Assembly: GCA_048393055.1 (NCBI GenBank)
Contig: DBFJJS010000016.1
Span: 62,001 to 126,000 of the forward strand
Source of the DNA: Faeciplasma sp048393055
Lineage (GTDB): Bacteria > Bacillota > Clostridia > Oscillospirales > Ruminococcaceae
Length of the DNA: 64,000 bases
Direction: 5' to 3'
Shown here: piece by piece, positions 16,897 to 25,987 of the stretch
How positions within the stretch are numbered: the first letter of the stretch is position 1
Layout of the letters: every line of letters begins with the position of its first letter
Notes under the pieces: generated by a model
Told to the model about the DNA's origin: nothing
The model's input: only the letters and a program-made list of their open reading frames with translations
Database searches by the model: none
Made by a program: the position numbers and the translations under genes

Positions 16897-18897
16897 ATGA
16901 TAGATAGGCTTGGGAACGTTGAGGATATTTTAAGACGATGCATAACCGGTTTTCATCAGTATATTTTTGGTGAGACAACACGCTTGTCATATGTTAGCGA
17001 CAGCTTATGCCAGATGCTCGGTTGTACCTCAGAGGAGCTTACCGGCTATGGTGAAAGCAGCTACGCTGATATGGTTCATCCTGCCGACGCAAAGCTTTAT
17101 GCCAAGTTCATGGACATACTCAAAGAACGTGAACAAACTCTTACTGAAAAATACCGTCTTGTGAAAAAAGATGGGTCTGTTATATATGTCAATGAAACTG
17201 TTACGGTAATACGTACGGATGACGGAACTCTTACAGGCTATTCCTCGCTTTCTGATATAACCGATGTTGAAAATGAAAACACAGGCCTTAGATTCTTGAG
17301 TGAAACTATTTCATGCGGTCTTTTAAAATATACTTGTGACAAGCAGCCAAAAATAATGTATATAAATAAAAAAATGCTGGACATGCTTCGGTTTCCTGAA
17401 ATAAAGGACGGAGGGCCAGACTGTCTTGATCTGTATAAAGAAAACATATACCTTATGATACCGATGGAGGAGCGACACAGATTTTCTGTATGCCTTGAAA
17501 AGGCATATTCTTCAGAAGCTTCAGTCGCGGGTGAGATGTCGGTAATGAGGTTTGACGGCACTAAGGCGTATATGTTCGGCTGGATAACCAAGGTGGTCAA
17601 TGAGCATGGTCAGGAGGAGTTTCAAACAGCCTGTGTAGATATTACAGAACATTATAACAAACAAAAAAAGGAGGAAGAAAATCGATATATTAATGCTCTT
17701 TCTGAAGTATACAGTTATATTTTTTTATTTGATTTTTCTGATGGCACAGTAAAATGTGTGCATTCTCAGTATCCCGGAGTTTACAAATGGATTCAGGATA
17801 TACCTATGCGTATGGAAGATGCCATCAAAAAATGGGTATCAGATACTGTTGACGATGGCGATATCGAGAGAGTAGGTCAGTTTTTTAGAGATTTATGCAT
17901 AAAAAGAAATGTAGATTCAGATGCGAAACCACCTGTTATAAAGTATAGGGCAAAGTCTGCCAGCGGGAAACTTGGAGAATATTCTGGCATTTTTCTTAAG
18001 ATGGGTAATTCCTCATTTCTTTTCTGCTGTAGAAGCTTACAGATTGAGCAGGAGACTGACAGACTTAAAAATGAAAATCTTACTTTAAAGAATATGAACG
18101 ACCTTGTGATGAAATTTACGGACAGTATAGTGGCGTTTGAGGTTGAAAATGACACCGTAAAGCCGTTGTATACAAGCGACAACATATGTAGCTTTTTCGG
18201 ATATACAAAAAATGAGTGGATGGCTTTGACTGAGGAAAAGCATTCTATAAAGGACTTCATATCCCATAGCGGAATATCATATGATGCTATTCAAATGTTG
18301 TTTTCTTCTGGAGAAGCTGAATTTACATATTACGATGCGGAGAGCGGCTCGTTCAATAAAATAAAAGCTATATGTTCGCGCAAGGGTGCAGACAATAGCT
18401 CCTGCTTCTATGTAATTCTATATAACGTAGATAGCGGTGAACAAAAGGAAAGCGAACATACGAATGAAAAGCCTCGGATCAAAATAAGGACATTTGGTTA
18501 CTTTGATATTTTTGTAGATGGAAGACCGATAGCCTTTAGAAGTCAGAAATCCAAAGAGCTTTTTGCGCTGCTCGTAGACCGCAGAGGCGGATTTGTTTCT
18601 TCTGAGGAAGCAATAAGCTTTCTGTGGGAAGACGAGCCGATCAGCCCTGTTACCCTTTCAAGGTATCGTAAGGTTGCACTGAGGCTTAAAAATATCCTTG
18701 AGGAGTATGGTATAGCAGATGCTGTTGAGACTGTGGATGGAAAACGCAGAATAGTCACCGAGAGGGTAGAGTGTGATTTGTATAACTATCTGTCCGGCAA
18801 AGAGGAGTACTCGCAGCTTTTCAAGGGAAGCTACCTTACAAATTACAGCTGGGGGGAGACAACGCTTGCTGAGCTGTCCGGGAGTATATTGTATTAA
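16897..18897 (+). CDS. Multi-PAS sensor with C-terminal winged-helix DNA-binding domain
   Basis: 666 residues, no membrane segment, so a cytoplasmic one-component regulator. The N-terminal half holds PAS-like domains: one at about 15-120 (LGCTSEELTGYGESSYADMV then YRLVKKDGSVIYVNETV) and one at about 130-250. Two more PAS-like stretches follow at about 260-390 and 400-510. The last ~130 residues read KIRTFGYFDIFVDGRPIAF and RSQKSKELFALLVDRRGG, an OmpR/SARP-type winged helix. The ATG at 16897 follows AAGGAG; an ATG at 16876 would overlap that site. No histidine kinase or ATPase domain is seen. The ligand and targets are unknown; it is transcribed alone. Confidence 0.8.
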   Translation: MIDRLGNVEDILRRCITGFHQYIFGETTRLSYVSDSLCQMLGCTSEELTGYGESSYADMVHPADAKLYAKFMDILKEREQTLTEKYRLVKKDGSVIYVNETVTVIRTDDGTLTGYSSLSDITDVENENTGLRFLSETISCGLLKYTCDKQPKIMYINKKMLDMLRFPEIKDGGPDCLDLYKENIYLMIPMEERHRFSVCLEKAYSSEASVAGEMSVMRFDGTKAYMFGWITKVVNEHGQEEFQTACVDITEHYNKQKKEEENRYINALSEVYSYIFLFDFSDGTVKCVHSQYPGVYKWIQDIPMRMEDAIKKWVSDTVDDGDIERVGQFFRDLCIKRNVDSDAKPPVIKYRAKSASGKLGEYSGIFLKMGNSSFLFCCRSLQIEQETDRLKNENLTLKNMNDLVMKFTDSIVAFEVENDTVKPLYTSDNICSFFGYTKNEWMALTEEKHSIKDFISHSGISYDAIQMLFSSGEAEFTYYDAESGSFNKIKAICSRKGADNSSCFYVILYNVDSGEQKESEHTNEKPRIKIRTFGYFDIFVDGRPIAFRSQKSKELFALLVDRRGGFVSSEEAISFLWEDEPISPVTLSRYRKVALRLKNILEEYGIADAVETVDGKRRIVTERVECDLYNYLSGKEEYSQLFKGSYLTNYSWGETTLAELSGSILY

Positions 18898-18904
18898 AAT
18901 TACT

Positions 18905-18943
18905 GTCAAGGGCGCGACCGCAATCGCGGTTTGTGTCCTTGAC
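18905..18943 (+). terminator. Terminator after the PAS regulator
   Basis: Outer stem GTCAAGG / CCTTGAC with an inner stem ACCGC / GCGGT, followed by TTAAATATTTTT. Confidence 0.7.
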
Positions 18944-19029
18944 TTAAATATTTTTCGGTTTTATATTATTAGTGCACAATGTTGTTAATAAATATTCGAG
19001 CAAAATCGGCATAATTAAAGTCAAATATG

Positions 19030-19059
19030 CTTGCATAAATATTCATGATGTGATATAAT
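19030..19059 (+). promoter_or_regulatory. arg operon promoter overlapping an ARG box (ArgR operator)
   Basis: TTGCAT (19031-19036), 17-bp spacer, TATAAT (19054-19059). The 18 bp at 19030-19047, read on the minus strand, are CATGAATATTTATGCAAG, a very close match to the B. subtilis ARG-box consensus (CATGAATAAAAATKCAAK). Bound ArgR would cover the -35 box and most of the spacer, so arginine repression is expected. A weaker similar sequence lies at 19082-19099. Confidence 0.75.
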
Positions 19060-19159
19060 ATCTGCATATTAAATGAAATTTTATGCATTATTAATTATGA
19101 CTTCTTCTGTTGCCGAGTATGATGCGGCGGCGTTTAAAGTTGAACCGAGGTCTTTTTGA

Positions 19160-20092
19160 ATGAAAAAGGTTTTTATTGACGGCAAAGCCGGAACTACAGG
19201 TCTTAGAATATATGAAAGGCTTGACGGAAGAAAGGACATTGAGCTCCTTTCGCTGTCCGATGAGGACAGAAAAAAACCGGAGTGCAGAAAGAAAATGATT
19301 AACCAGGCTGATATCGTTTTTTTATGTCTGCCTGACGATGCCGCGATAGAGGCGGTGTCAATGCTTGAAAACGAAGATACCGTTGTCATTGATACTTCAA
19401 CCGCCCATAGGACAAGTCCAAATTGGACATATGGGTTTCCGGAACTTTCTGAGGAGTGCGCAAGCAGTATAAAAACGTCAAAAAGAATCGCCGTTCCCGG
19501 CTGTCACGCAAGCGGATTTATAGCGCTTGTGCATCCGCTGATAATGAGTGGAATGCTTGACAGGTCGGAAAGGCTCACATGCCATTCGATAACAGGGTAC
19601 AGCGGCGGGGGAAAGAAGATGATAGCGCAGTATGAGTCGGGAGAACGCGACCCGCTGTTGTCTGCGCCTCGCCAATACGGTCTTAATCAGAGCCATAAGC
19701 ATCTTAAAGAGATGACCGCTGTATGCGAGCTTGATAACGCGCCGATATTCTGTCCGATAGTCTCGAATTTTTACAGCGGCATGGTGGTGACTGTTCCGCT
19801 GTTTAAATCTCAGCTTTGCAGCGGTGCAACTGCCGGCGATATAAAAGAGCTGTATATGGATAAGTACGCAGGTCCGGTAGTGAGCTGCACTGATTTGTGC
19901 GACGAAGGCAATATGCTTTCTGCCGCAGGGCTTAGCCGTAAGGATTCGATGCAGATTTCTGTTTTCGGAAACTACGACAGGATTATCTTAACCGCAAGGT
20001 ATGATAACCTCGGAAAGGGCGCGTCAGGTGCGGCAATCGAGGCTATGAACATAGTCCTCGGAGCAGATATTACCTGCGGTTTGGAATTATAA
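19160..20092 (+). CDS. argC: N-acetyl-gamma-glutamyl-phosphate reductase, type 2
   Basis: 310 residues. It reduces N-acetylglutamyl phosphate to the semialdehyde with NADPH, the third step of arginine synthesis. The start VFIDGKAGTTGLRIYERL and the short length identify the type 2 (ArgC-II) form rather than the ~345-residue type 1. The catalytic cysteine lies in AVPGCHASGFIALVHPL. It is first in the argC-argJ-argB-argD group. GAGG at 19147-19150 is the likely ribosome site. Confidence 0.95.
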   Translation: MKKVFIDGKAGTTGLRIYERLDGRKDIELLSLSDEDRKKPECRKKMINQADIVFLCLPDDAAIEAVSMLENEDTVVIDTSTAHRTSPNWTYGFPELSEECASSIKTSKRIAVPGCHASGFIALVHPLIMSGMLDRSERLTCHSITGYSGGGKKMIAQYESGERDPLLSAPRQYGLNQSHKHLKEMTAVCELDNAPIFCPIVSNFYSGMVVTVPLFKSQLCSGATAGDIKELYMDKYAGPVVSCTDLCDEGNMLSAAGLSRKDSMQISVFGNYDRIILTARYDNLGKGASGAAIEAMNIVLGADITCGLEL

Positions 20093-20107
20093 TGATATTT
20101 TTTGATG

Positions 20108-20130
20108 GGCTTCGGTTTGTTTGCGAAGCC
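20108..20130 (+). terminator. Hairpin between argC and argJ
   Basis: GGCTTCG / CGAAGCC with a 9-nt loop, followed by TGTCGCTTTT. It may be a partial terminator or an mRNA processing/stability site within the operon; argJ has no clear promoter of its own. Confidence 0.4.
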
Positions 20131-20172
20131 TGTCGCTTTTAGAAATGCTTAGATTAAAGGAGAATCGTACTG

Positions 20173-21384
20173 ATGAAGATTATAGACGGAGGAGTTTGCG
20201 CAGCAAAGGGCTTTAAGGCAAACGGAATACATTGCGGGATAAGAAAAAACAAGTTAAAAAGGGATTTATCTCTTATATATAGCGTCAGAAGAGCAAATGC
20301 GGCGGCTGTATACACCACTAATCTTGTCAAGGGAGCTCCGCTCGTTGTCACCAAGGAACATATTTCCGACGGCTTTGCCCAGGCAATAATATGCAACAGC
20401 GGAAACGCAAACACCTGCAACGCAAACGGCATCGAGATTGCGGAAAAAATGAGCCTCCTTACTGCAGACGAGCTTAAAATATCTCCGTCTGATGTAATCG
20501 TAGCGTCGACAGGCGTTATAGGTCATCCGATGGATATTTCTCCCATTGCAGGCGGCATTCACGAACTGGCGGCGGGGCTTGGAGATAACAGCAGCCTGGC
20601 TGCAGAGGGGATCATGACGACCGACACTGTAAAAAAAGAGATTGCCGTAAGCTTTGAAATCGGCGGCAAGGAGTGCAGGATAGGCGGAATAGCAAAGGGC
20701 TCTGGAATGATTCATCCTAATATGGCTACAATGCTTGTCTTTATAACAACAGACTGCGCCATATCGGCAGATATGCTGCAAAAAGCGCTTTCTGGGGATA
20801 TTCAAAATTCATTTAACATGGTAAGCGTGGACGGCGATACCTCTACAAACGACATGGTGGCAATCCTTGCAAACGGAATGGCGGAAAACGATGAGATAAC
20901 ATGCAGCGGCGATGCGTTTGATGTGTTTATGAAGGCTCTGAATACCGTTACGGTTCATCTTTGCAAGTGTATAGCCGGAGACGGCGAGGGCGCCACTAAG
21001 ATGATCGAGTGCGTTGTAACCGGCGCTGCTGACGAGGCTTGCGCGAAGACGGTTGCAAAGTCGGTAATATGCTCTTCGCTTACGAAGGCGGCAATGTTCG
21101 GAGCTGATGCCAACTGGGGACGAGTCCTTTGCGCTATCGGATACAGCGGAGCGAATGTGGATGTAAATAAGGTTGACGTTTCGTTTTCGTCCTGCGCGGG
21201 TGAGATATTAGTTTGCAAAAACGGTTCAGGCGTAGAGTTTTCCGAGGAAACAGCAAAGAAGATTTTGCTTGAACGGGATATAACGATAAACATAAACCTG
21301 AACAGCAAAGATGCTTGCGCAACCGCATGGGGATGCGATTTAACGTATGATTACGTTAAAATCAACGGTGATTACCGCACCTGA
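20173..21384 (+). CDS. argJ: Glutamate N-acetyltransferase / ornithine acetyltransferase
   Basis: 403 residues. It transfers the acetyl group from N-acetylornithine to glutamate, so the pathway runs as the recycling form. It is made as a precursor that cleaves itself before the threonine in HPNMATMLVF, and KGSGMI is just before. CNSGNANTCNANG near residue 75 is typical of the alpha chain. AAAGGAG lies at 20157-20163. Ends 51 bp before argB. Whether it also takes acetyl-CoA (bifunctional type) cannot be told from the sequence alone. Confidence 0.95.
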   Translation: MKIIDGGVCAAKGFKANGIHCGIRKNKLKRDLSLIYSVRRANAAAVYTTNLVKGAPLVVTKEHISDGFAQAIICNSGNANTCNANGIEIAEKMSLLTADELKISPSDVIVASTGVIGHPMDISPIAGGIHELAAGLGDNSSLAAEGIMTTDTVKKEIAVSFEIGGKECRIGGIAKGSGMIHPNMATMLVFITTDCAISADMLQKALSGDIQNSFNMVSVDGDTSTNDMVAILANGMAENDEITCSGDAFDVFMKALNTVTVHLCKCIAGDGEGATKMIECVVTGAADEACAKTVAKSVICSSLTKAAMFGADANWGRVLCAIGYSGANVDVNKVDVSFSSCAGEILVCKNGSGVEFSEETAKKILLERDITININLNSKDACATAWGCDLTYDYVKINGDYRT

Positions 21385-21435
21385 TTATTCTCAAAAAGCC
21401 TTTAGTTATAAATATTACATCTGCAGGTGGTAAAA

Positions 21436-22302
21436 ATGAAGATATCAAATGCTGACAGGGCGAGAATACTTGTTCATGCCCTGCCTTATATAAAAAAATA
21501 TACCGGTAAAATCGTAGTGGTTAAATACGGCGGGAATGCTATGGTAAACGACAAGCTTAAAAATTCTGTCGTCAGGGATATTGTTCTTTTAAATCTTATC
21601 GGCGTTAAGGTGGTGCTTGTGCATGGCGGCGGTCCTGAAATTTCCGATATGCTCTCTAAAATAGGCAAGGAGTCAAAGTTTATCGACGGGCTTAGGATCA
21701 CTGACCGCGAAACCGTTGATGTAGTGCAGATGGTGCTTGCCGGAAAGATAAATAAAAACCTTGTAAACCTTATCGAATGCTGCGGGGGAAGCGCTATCGG
21801 AATTTCGGGAATAGACGGACACATGATAAAGGCTCAGGTTAAAGATGAAAGACTCGGCTATGTGGGGAAAATCACTCATATAAATCCAAAGCCGATTCTC
21901 GATATCATAGAAAAGGGTTATATACCGGTTGTATCAACGCTCGGCTGCGATGATGAGGGAAATGTATATAACATCAACGCCGATACGGCCGCCGCTAAGA
22001 TCGCGGGCGCTCTTAAGGCTGAAAGCCTTATTTCTCTTACGGATACCCCCGGAATACTTATGGATAAAAACAACCCTGACACGCTTATTTCGCGAATAAC
22101 CGTTGAGCAGACAAAAAAGCTCATTGAGGACGGTATTATCTGCGACGGAATGATTCCTAAGGTTGAGTGCTGCACAAACGCCATTCTCGACGGCGTAAAG
22201 AGGGTGTTTATAATTGACGGAAGAATATCTCACTCAATACTTATAGAAACACTTACGGACGAAGGAATTGGAACTATGTTCGAGGAGGGGCAGACACAAT
22301 GA
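21436..22302 (+). CDS. argB: Acetylglutamate kinase
   Basis: 288-residue amino acid kinase that phosphorylates N-acetylglutamate, the second step. Motifs are VVVKYGGNAMVN, VLVHGGGPEISDML and SLTDTPGILMDKN. The N-terminus has a short helix (ADRARILVHALPYIKKY) like that of arginine-inhibited ArgB enzymes, so feedback inhibition is likely. The ATG at 21436 follows AGGTGG; an in-frame GTG at 21427 lies within that site. Overlaps argD by 4 bp. Confidence 0.95.
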   Translation: MKISNADRARILVHALPYIKKYTGKIVVVKYGGNAMVNDKLKNSVVRDIVLLNLIGVKVVLVHGGGPEISDMLSKIGKESKFIDGLRITDRETVDVVQMVLAGKINKNLVNLIECCGGSAIGISGIDGHMIKAQVKDERLGYVGKITHINPKPILDIIEKGYIPVVSTLGCDDEGNVYNINADTAAAKIAGALKAESLISLTDTPGILMDKNNPDTLISRITVEQTKKLIEDGIICDGMIPKVECCTNAILDGVKRVFIIDGRISHSILIETLTDEGIGTMFEEGQTQ

Positions 22303-23456
22303 ATGTTTTTGAGCTCGATAAAAATTATGTCGCGCCAACCTATGCGAGATTTCCTCTGAATATCACAGGCGGAAAGGGCTCGATAGTTTGGGACAGCAAC
22401 GGCAAAGAGTACATAGACCTCGGAGGCGGTATTGCTGTTAATATCTTCGGCTTATGTGATGACGAGTGGATAAAAGCCGTTACGGAGCAGCTGGGAAAAT
22501 TTCAGCACAGCTCAAACCTTTATTATTCTGAACCCTGTGCAAAGCTTGCGCAGCTGCTTTGCGAGCGAACAGGTATGAGCAACGTGTTCTTTTCAAATTC
22601 AGGAGCGGAGGCAAACGAGTGCGCAATAAAGGCAGCGAGAAAGTACGCTGCCGACCATAAGGGAAGGGACTGCTTCATTATCGTTACGCTTAAAAACAGC
22701 TTCCACGGCAGGACTCTTACAACCCTTGCGGCTACAGGTCAGGATGCTTTTCATGAGTATTTTCAGCCGCTTACTCCCGGGTTTGTTCACTGTGAGCCTA
22801 CCGCCGAGGACTTAAAGAAAACCGTAATAGAAAATAATGTTGCCGCAATTATGTTTGAGATAGTTCGCGGCGAGGGCGGAGTGCTGCCCCTTGATAAGAG
22901 CTTTGTCGACGCCATGGTTAAAATAGCGGATGAAAACGATATTTTGCTTGTTGCAGATGAGGTTCAGATAGGAAACGGAAGAAGCGGAATGCTTTATGGG
23001 TACATGAATTACGGCTTTACTCCCGATATAGTAACCACGGCCAAGGGAATAGGCGGAGGACTTCCGATAGGAATAACTATGCTCGGCAAAAAGGTAAAGG
23101 ATGTTTTCAGCCCTGGGCTTAACGGCTCTACATTCGGCGGAAATCCCGTATGCTGCGCCGGCGCTTTAAATATTCTGAAAAGAATTGATCAAAAGCTGAT
23201 GGACGAGGTTAGAAAGAAATCGGAATACATTTTTGCGGAGCTGAATGACGCTGACGGGATAGAGAACGTAAGCGGTTTAGGTCTTATGATAGGCGTAAAG
23301 ACAGTAAGACCTGCCAAGGAGGTTGTAAGCCGCTGCATGGAAAATGGTGTTCTTGTTCTCACTGCCAAGGACAAGGTAAGGCTGCTTCCTGCGCTGAACA
23401 TCCCTTTTGAACAGCTTGAAAAGGCTGTAAGGGTATTAAAGGACTGCTGCGCGTAA
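22299..23456 (+). CDS. argD: Acetylornithine aminotransferase
   Basis: 385-residue class III PLP aminotransferase that makes N-acetylornithine. Motifs are FSNSGAEANECAIKAARK, the aspartate in LLVADEVQIGNGRSG, and the PLP lysine in TTAKGIGGGLPIG. Note DEVQIGNGRSG where most family members have DEVQTGxGRTG. The start overlaps the argB stop (ATGA). argF, argG and argH are not in the window; a strong terminator follows, so the operon stops at ornithine precursors. Confidence 0.95.
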   Translation: MNVFELDKNYVAPTYARFPLNITGGKGSIVWDSNGKEYIDLGGGIAVNIFGLCDDEWIKAVTEQLGKFQHSSNLYYSEPCAKLAQLLCERTGMSNVFFSNSGAEANECAIKAARKYAADHKGRDCFIIVTLKNSFHGRTLTTLAATGQDAFHEYFQPLTPGFVHCEPTAEDLKKTVIENNVAAIMFEIVRGEGGVLPLDKSFVDAMVKIADENDILLVADEVQIGNGRSGMLYGYMNYGFTPDIVTTAKGIGGGLPIGITMLGKKVKDVFSPGLNGSTFGGNPVCCAGALNILKRIDQKLMDEVRKKSEYIFAELNDADGIENVSGLGLMIGVKTVRPAKEVVSRCMENGVLVLTAKDKVRLLPALNIPFEQLEKAVRVLKDCCA

Positions 23457-23484
23457 TTAATTGTGTGTTTTATTATCTCAAGTG

Positions 23485-23526
23485 AAAATCCCCCTCAATT
23501 TGAACAGACAAATTGAGGGGGATTTT
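23485..23526 (+). terminator. Strong terminator of the arg operon
   Basis: Perfect 17-bp inverted repeat AAAATCCCCCTCAATTT / AAATTGAGGGGGATTTT with an 8-nt loop, then more T residues. Confidence 0.93.
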
Positions 23527-24193
23527 TTATGTTTAGAATTGTTTGTAACCCATAAAATAGGTGCTTGTCGCTTTGCTCAAAAAGCATTAGGCGCAAAGAG
23601 CAATACTATGCGAGATGAAACCGTTAGCCTAAAAACAAGGGGAACGGCTTGTCTATTTTTTAAAAGCATATGACGACAGCTAGGCTGACTGCACGGCGAT
23701 TAGAAATAATTAAATATAATGTTCATACTTCATGGGAAAAATAATCAGTATGATTTTACATATTTCTAACTTTATAATTATACATTTATATGATTTTTAT
23801 TTTTAAAAATTTGATTATTATTGACATATTTATTGCGGTATGTTATCATAAATTAACAGAATAATTTAGCTGTTTAATATAAAAAAGCAAGGCGCTTATT
23901 ATTTATGAAAGAATAATTTATTCTCTTTATTTTATTAAGAGATGATTGTTGCGCAAATAATAATGTGTATATTTTCAAATGTGATTATTTACTTAATATA
24001 AAATACATGTTGATGTCAAATGGTTGAATTTGTAGTATTTATGTTTTCGAACTTGTATAATTAAGGGGAAAACATTATGATGAATATTGTAAAAATATTT
24101 GCTAATGATTAAATTTTGTATGTATTAGAAAGAGTACATTGTCGGTAGGTAAAAGCATGTAAATTTTTTAATGATAAATCAGAAAATTATAAT

Positions 24194-24226
24194 AAGGACA
24201 TTGCTACAAAAAATAGTGATGTCCTT
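24194..24226 (+). other. Hairpin in the AT-rich gap
   Basis: AAGGACAT / ATGTCCTT with further pairs inside (CTA/TAG) and an A-rich loop. No T run follows, so it is not a standard terminator; it could be part of a small RNA or a binding site. Confidence 0.4.
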
Positions 24227-24418
24227 TGAATTATATAAAACTCCCCATTGTAATAATTAAAAATTACTATTGTTAAAAAATAATGTTTGAGTATTTTAAA
24301 ATAGTTTTTGCTAAAGATATTTACTGTTAATCAAAATATTACTGCTAAATCAAATTGGTAAGTTTTTTGCATACATGGACTTCTAATATAGTGATGTATA
24401 GTGCGTCTTATATAAAAG

Positions 24419-24474
24419 CCTTACAATTTTAGTGAGATAGCTATTTCAGCATTTCACAATTTGTAAGGTTTTTT
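24419..24474 (+). terminator. Terminator-like structure before the accessory cluster
   Basis: CCTTACAA (24419-24426) pairs with TTGTAAGG (24461-24468), followed by TTTTTT. The long loop holds a second near-palindrome TGAGATAGCTATTTCA. It lies 66 bp before the regulator start, so it either ends a small transcript from the gap or acts as an attenuator in the leader. Confidence 0.55.
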
Positions 24475-24539
24475 ATTTTTAATACGGACAATCTATGACC
24501 TATATATAATTTAGAATTTTGTAAAAGGAGGTGAGAAAA

Positions 24540-24887
24540 ATGGGAACAGCCGAGAGACGTAAAGAGATCATAACATTATTGTGTCGTCGAAGACATGACA
24601 CAACCAGTAATCTTGCATCTGAATTTGGTGTCTCTGAAAGAACTATAAGACGAGACATTGAGGCGCTTAGTCTGACAGAGCCAATCTACACTCAGACAGG
24701 AAGATATGGTGGAGGAATTTACGTGCTGGACGGCTATCAAATAGATCGAATGTACATGACAGATCAAGAATTAGCAGTGCTGGGTAAGACTTTGAAAGTG
24801 ACTATTATGTACAATGCTTTAAGTGCTGATGAAATAATAATTTTAAAGAGCATTATAGACAAATATACAAAACCGCAAGTCAGATAG
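24540..24887 (+). CDS. HTH transcriptional regulator (DeoR-like / HTH_11)
   Basis: 115 residues. The N-terminal winged helix-turn-helix reads NLASEFGVSERTIRRDIEAL at about 25-44, as in HTH_11 proteins, followed by a short beta part (TGRYGGGIYVLDGY). The usual WYL ligand domain is absent, so this is a short stand-alone regulator of a kind common in clostridia. The ATG at 24540 follows AAAGGAGG; a GTG at 24531 overlaps that site. It is the first gene of the cluster and ends 11 bp before the nucleotidyltransferase, so it probably controls this operon. Confidence 0.8.
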   Translation: MGTAERRKEIITLLCRRRHDTTSNLASEFGVSERTIRRDIEALSLTEPIYTQTGRYGGGIYVLDGYQIDRMYMTDQELAVLGKTLKVTIMYNALSADEIIILKSIIDKYTKPQVR

Positions 24888-24898
24888 GAGGGGGAAAT

Positions 24899-25987
24899 AT
24901 GACTGGTATTGAAAAGGAATTGTTCAAAAAGCTTTGCAGTTTTTTGACGGTAAACAATAATGAGCTTAGTAAATACATAAGCCACGCAACACCCGATATG
25001 CTGGGGTTATTATTTTTTAACCGAATGCAGGCCATTGCATACCTTACCTTAAAAAACGCCAAGCTTTTGGGAAAAGTTAACAGAGAGTTTTGCAATTCTT
25101 TACGAGATGCATACGAAAATAATATTCATAAAAATATGAGCTATTTCAATTCAGTGCGCTATCTTTCCGAAGTTCTCAAGAACAAAGAGGGCACTTATGC
25201 AATGCTCAAAGGGGCTGTTCTATGTACAAAATATCCTATAGGCTGCCGCTCATCAAATGATATTGATCTTTTGGTGCATCCTGACAACATAACTGAAATT
25301 GGTGAAACACTTAAGAATGCGGGATTTGAGCAGGGTAGTGTCCGTAACGAAGAATTTATTCCCGCCACAAGAAAAGAAATTATTGAATCAAAAATGATGC
25401 GGGGAGAGACGATTCCATATATTAAAAAGTTTGATCTTCAAGGAATGAAGTATCTGGAAGTAGATTTAAATTTCTCTTTGGATTATAAAAACGGAAGTCC
25501 GGAAGCACTTGAAAGAATGCTTGAAAACGTAGTAGAGGTCAATGTGGGCAATAGTAATATTCAAACATTATATGAAGATGATTTCTTCATTCACTTGTGT
25601 GGTCATTTGTACAAAGAGGCAACGACCCTTCCTTGGGTGGAAATGCGCAGAGATATGACATTGTATAAGTACTGCGATATTTACTTATTGTTACACGAAA
25701 TGACACGCGAGAAAATACACGCGATATTTTGTCGTGCAATGGAGCTTGGTATGGCTGAAATTTGTTGTTTTGCAATTTTAGAAACAGCAGAACTTTTTGA
25801 AAAAGTTAATCCGATAGCGGTAAACATGGCAAAAAGTTATATTGGCACTAATGATGATATACTGCACAAAGTAATATCACCTAAGGACAAAAAGGTATAC
25901 AGATACTCAGAAACGTCTATATCTAACAGATTTTTTGACTGGGATCGAAAATATCTGCTTGAGGAGGATTACGATGCAGAAACTTAA
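24899..25987 (+). CDS. Nucleotidyltransferase family protein (NTP_transf_5-like, PF14907)
   Basis: 362 residues. The region AMLKGAVLCTKYPIG ... RSSNDIDLLVHPDNI has the hG(G/A)-then-DhD pattern of the polymerase-beta nucleotidyltransferase fold, where the two aspartates of NDIDLLV bind metal. The helical N-terminus and the C-terminal part with FFIHLCGHLYKEA fit PF14907, whose members occur in capsule and peptide-natural-product clusters. GGAGGGGG precedes the ATG. It overlaps the next gene by 14 bp. Function: transfer of a nucleotidyl group to an unknown acceptor (inferred). Confidence 0.75.
   Translation: MTGIEKELFKKLCSFLTVNNNELSKYISHATPDMLGLLFFNRMQAIAYLTLKNAKLLGKVNREFCNSLRDAYENNIHKNMSYFNSVRYLSEVLKNKEGTYAMLKGAVLCTKYPIGCRSSNDIDLLVHPDNITEIGETLKNAGFEQGSVRNEEFIPATRKEIIESKMMRGETIPYIKKFDLQGMKYLEVDLNFSLDYKNGSPEALERMLENVVEVNVGNSNIQTLYEDDFFIHLCGHLYKEATTLPWVEMRRDMTLYKYCDIYLLLHEMTREKIHAIFCRAMELGMAEICCFAILETAELFEKVNPIAVNMAKSYIGTNDDILHKVISPKDKKVYRYSETSISNRFFDWDRKYLLEEDYDAET

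Larger units (their letters stand above)
23531..24539. other. About 1 kb of AT-rich DNA without a recognisable gene
   Basis: No open frame with a family match or a good ribosome site was found. A stretch at about 23540-23670 is less AT-rich and may be a gene remnant, but no family was recognised. From about 23700 the sequence is very AT-rich. Two hairpins are listed separately (24194-24226 and 24419-24474). It marks the boundary between the arg operon and the accessory cluster. Confidence 0.6.

Noticed and set aside
23461..23673. 70-codon plus-strand frame after argD
   Set aside because: It reads through the strong arg terminator and has no ribosome site; possibly includes a gene remnant after 23540 but no family was recognised.
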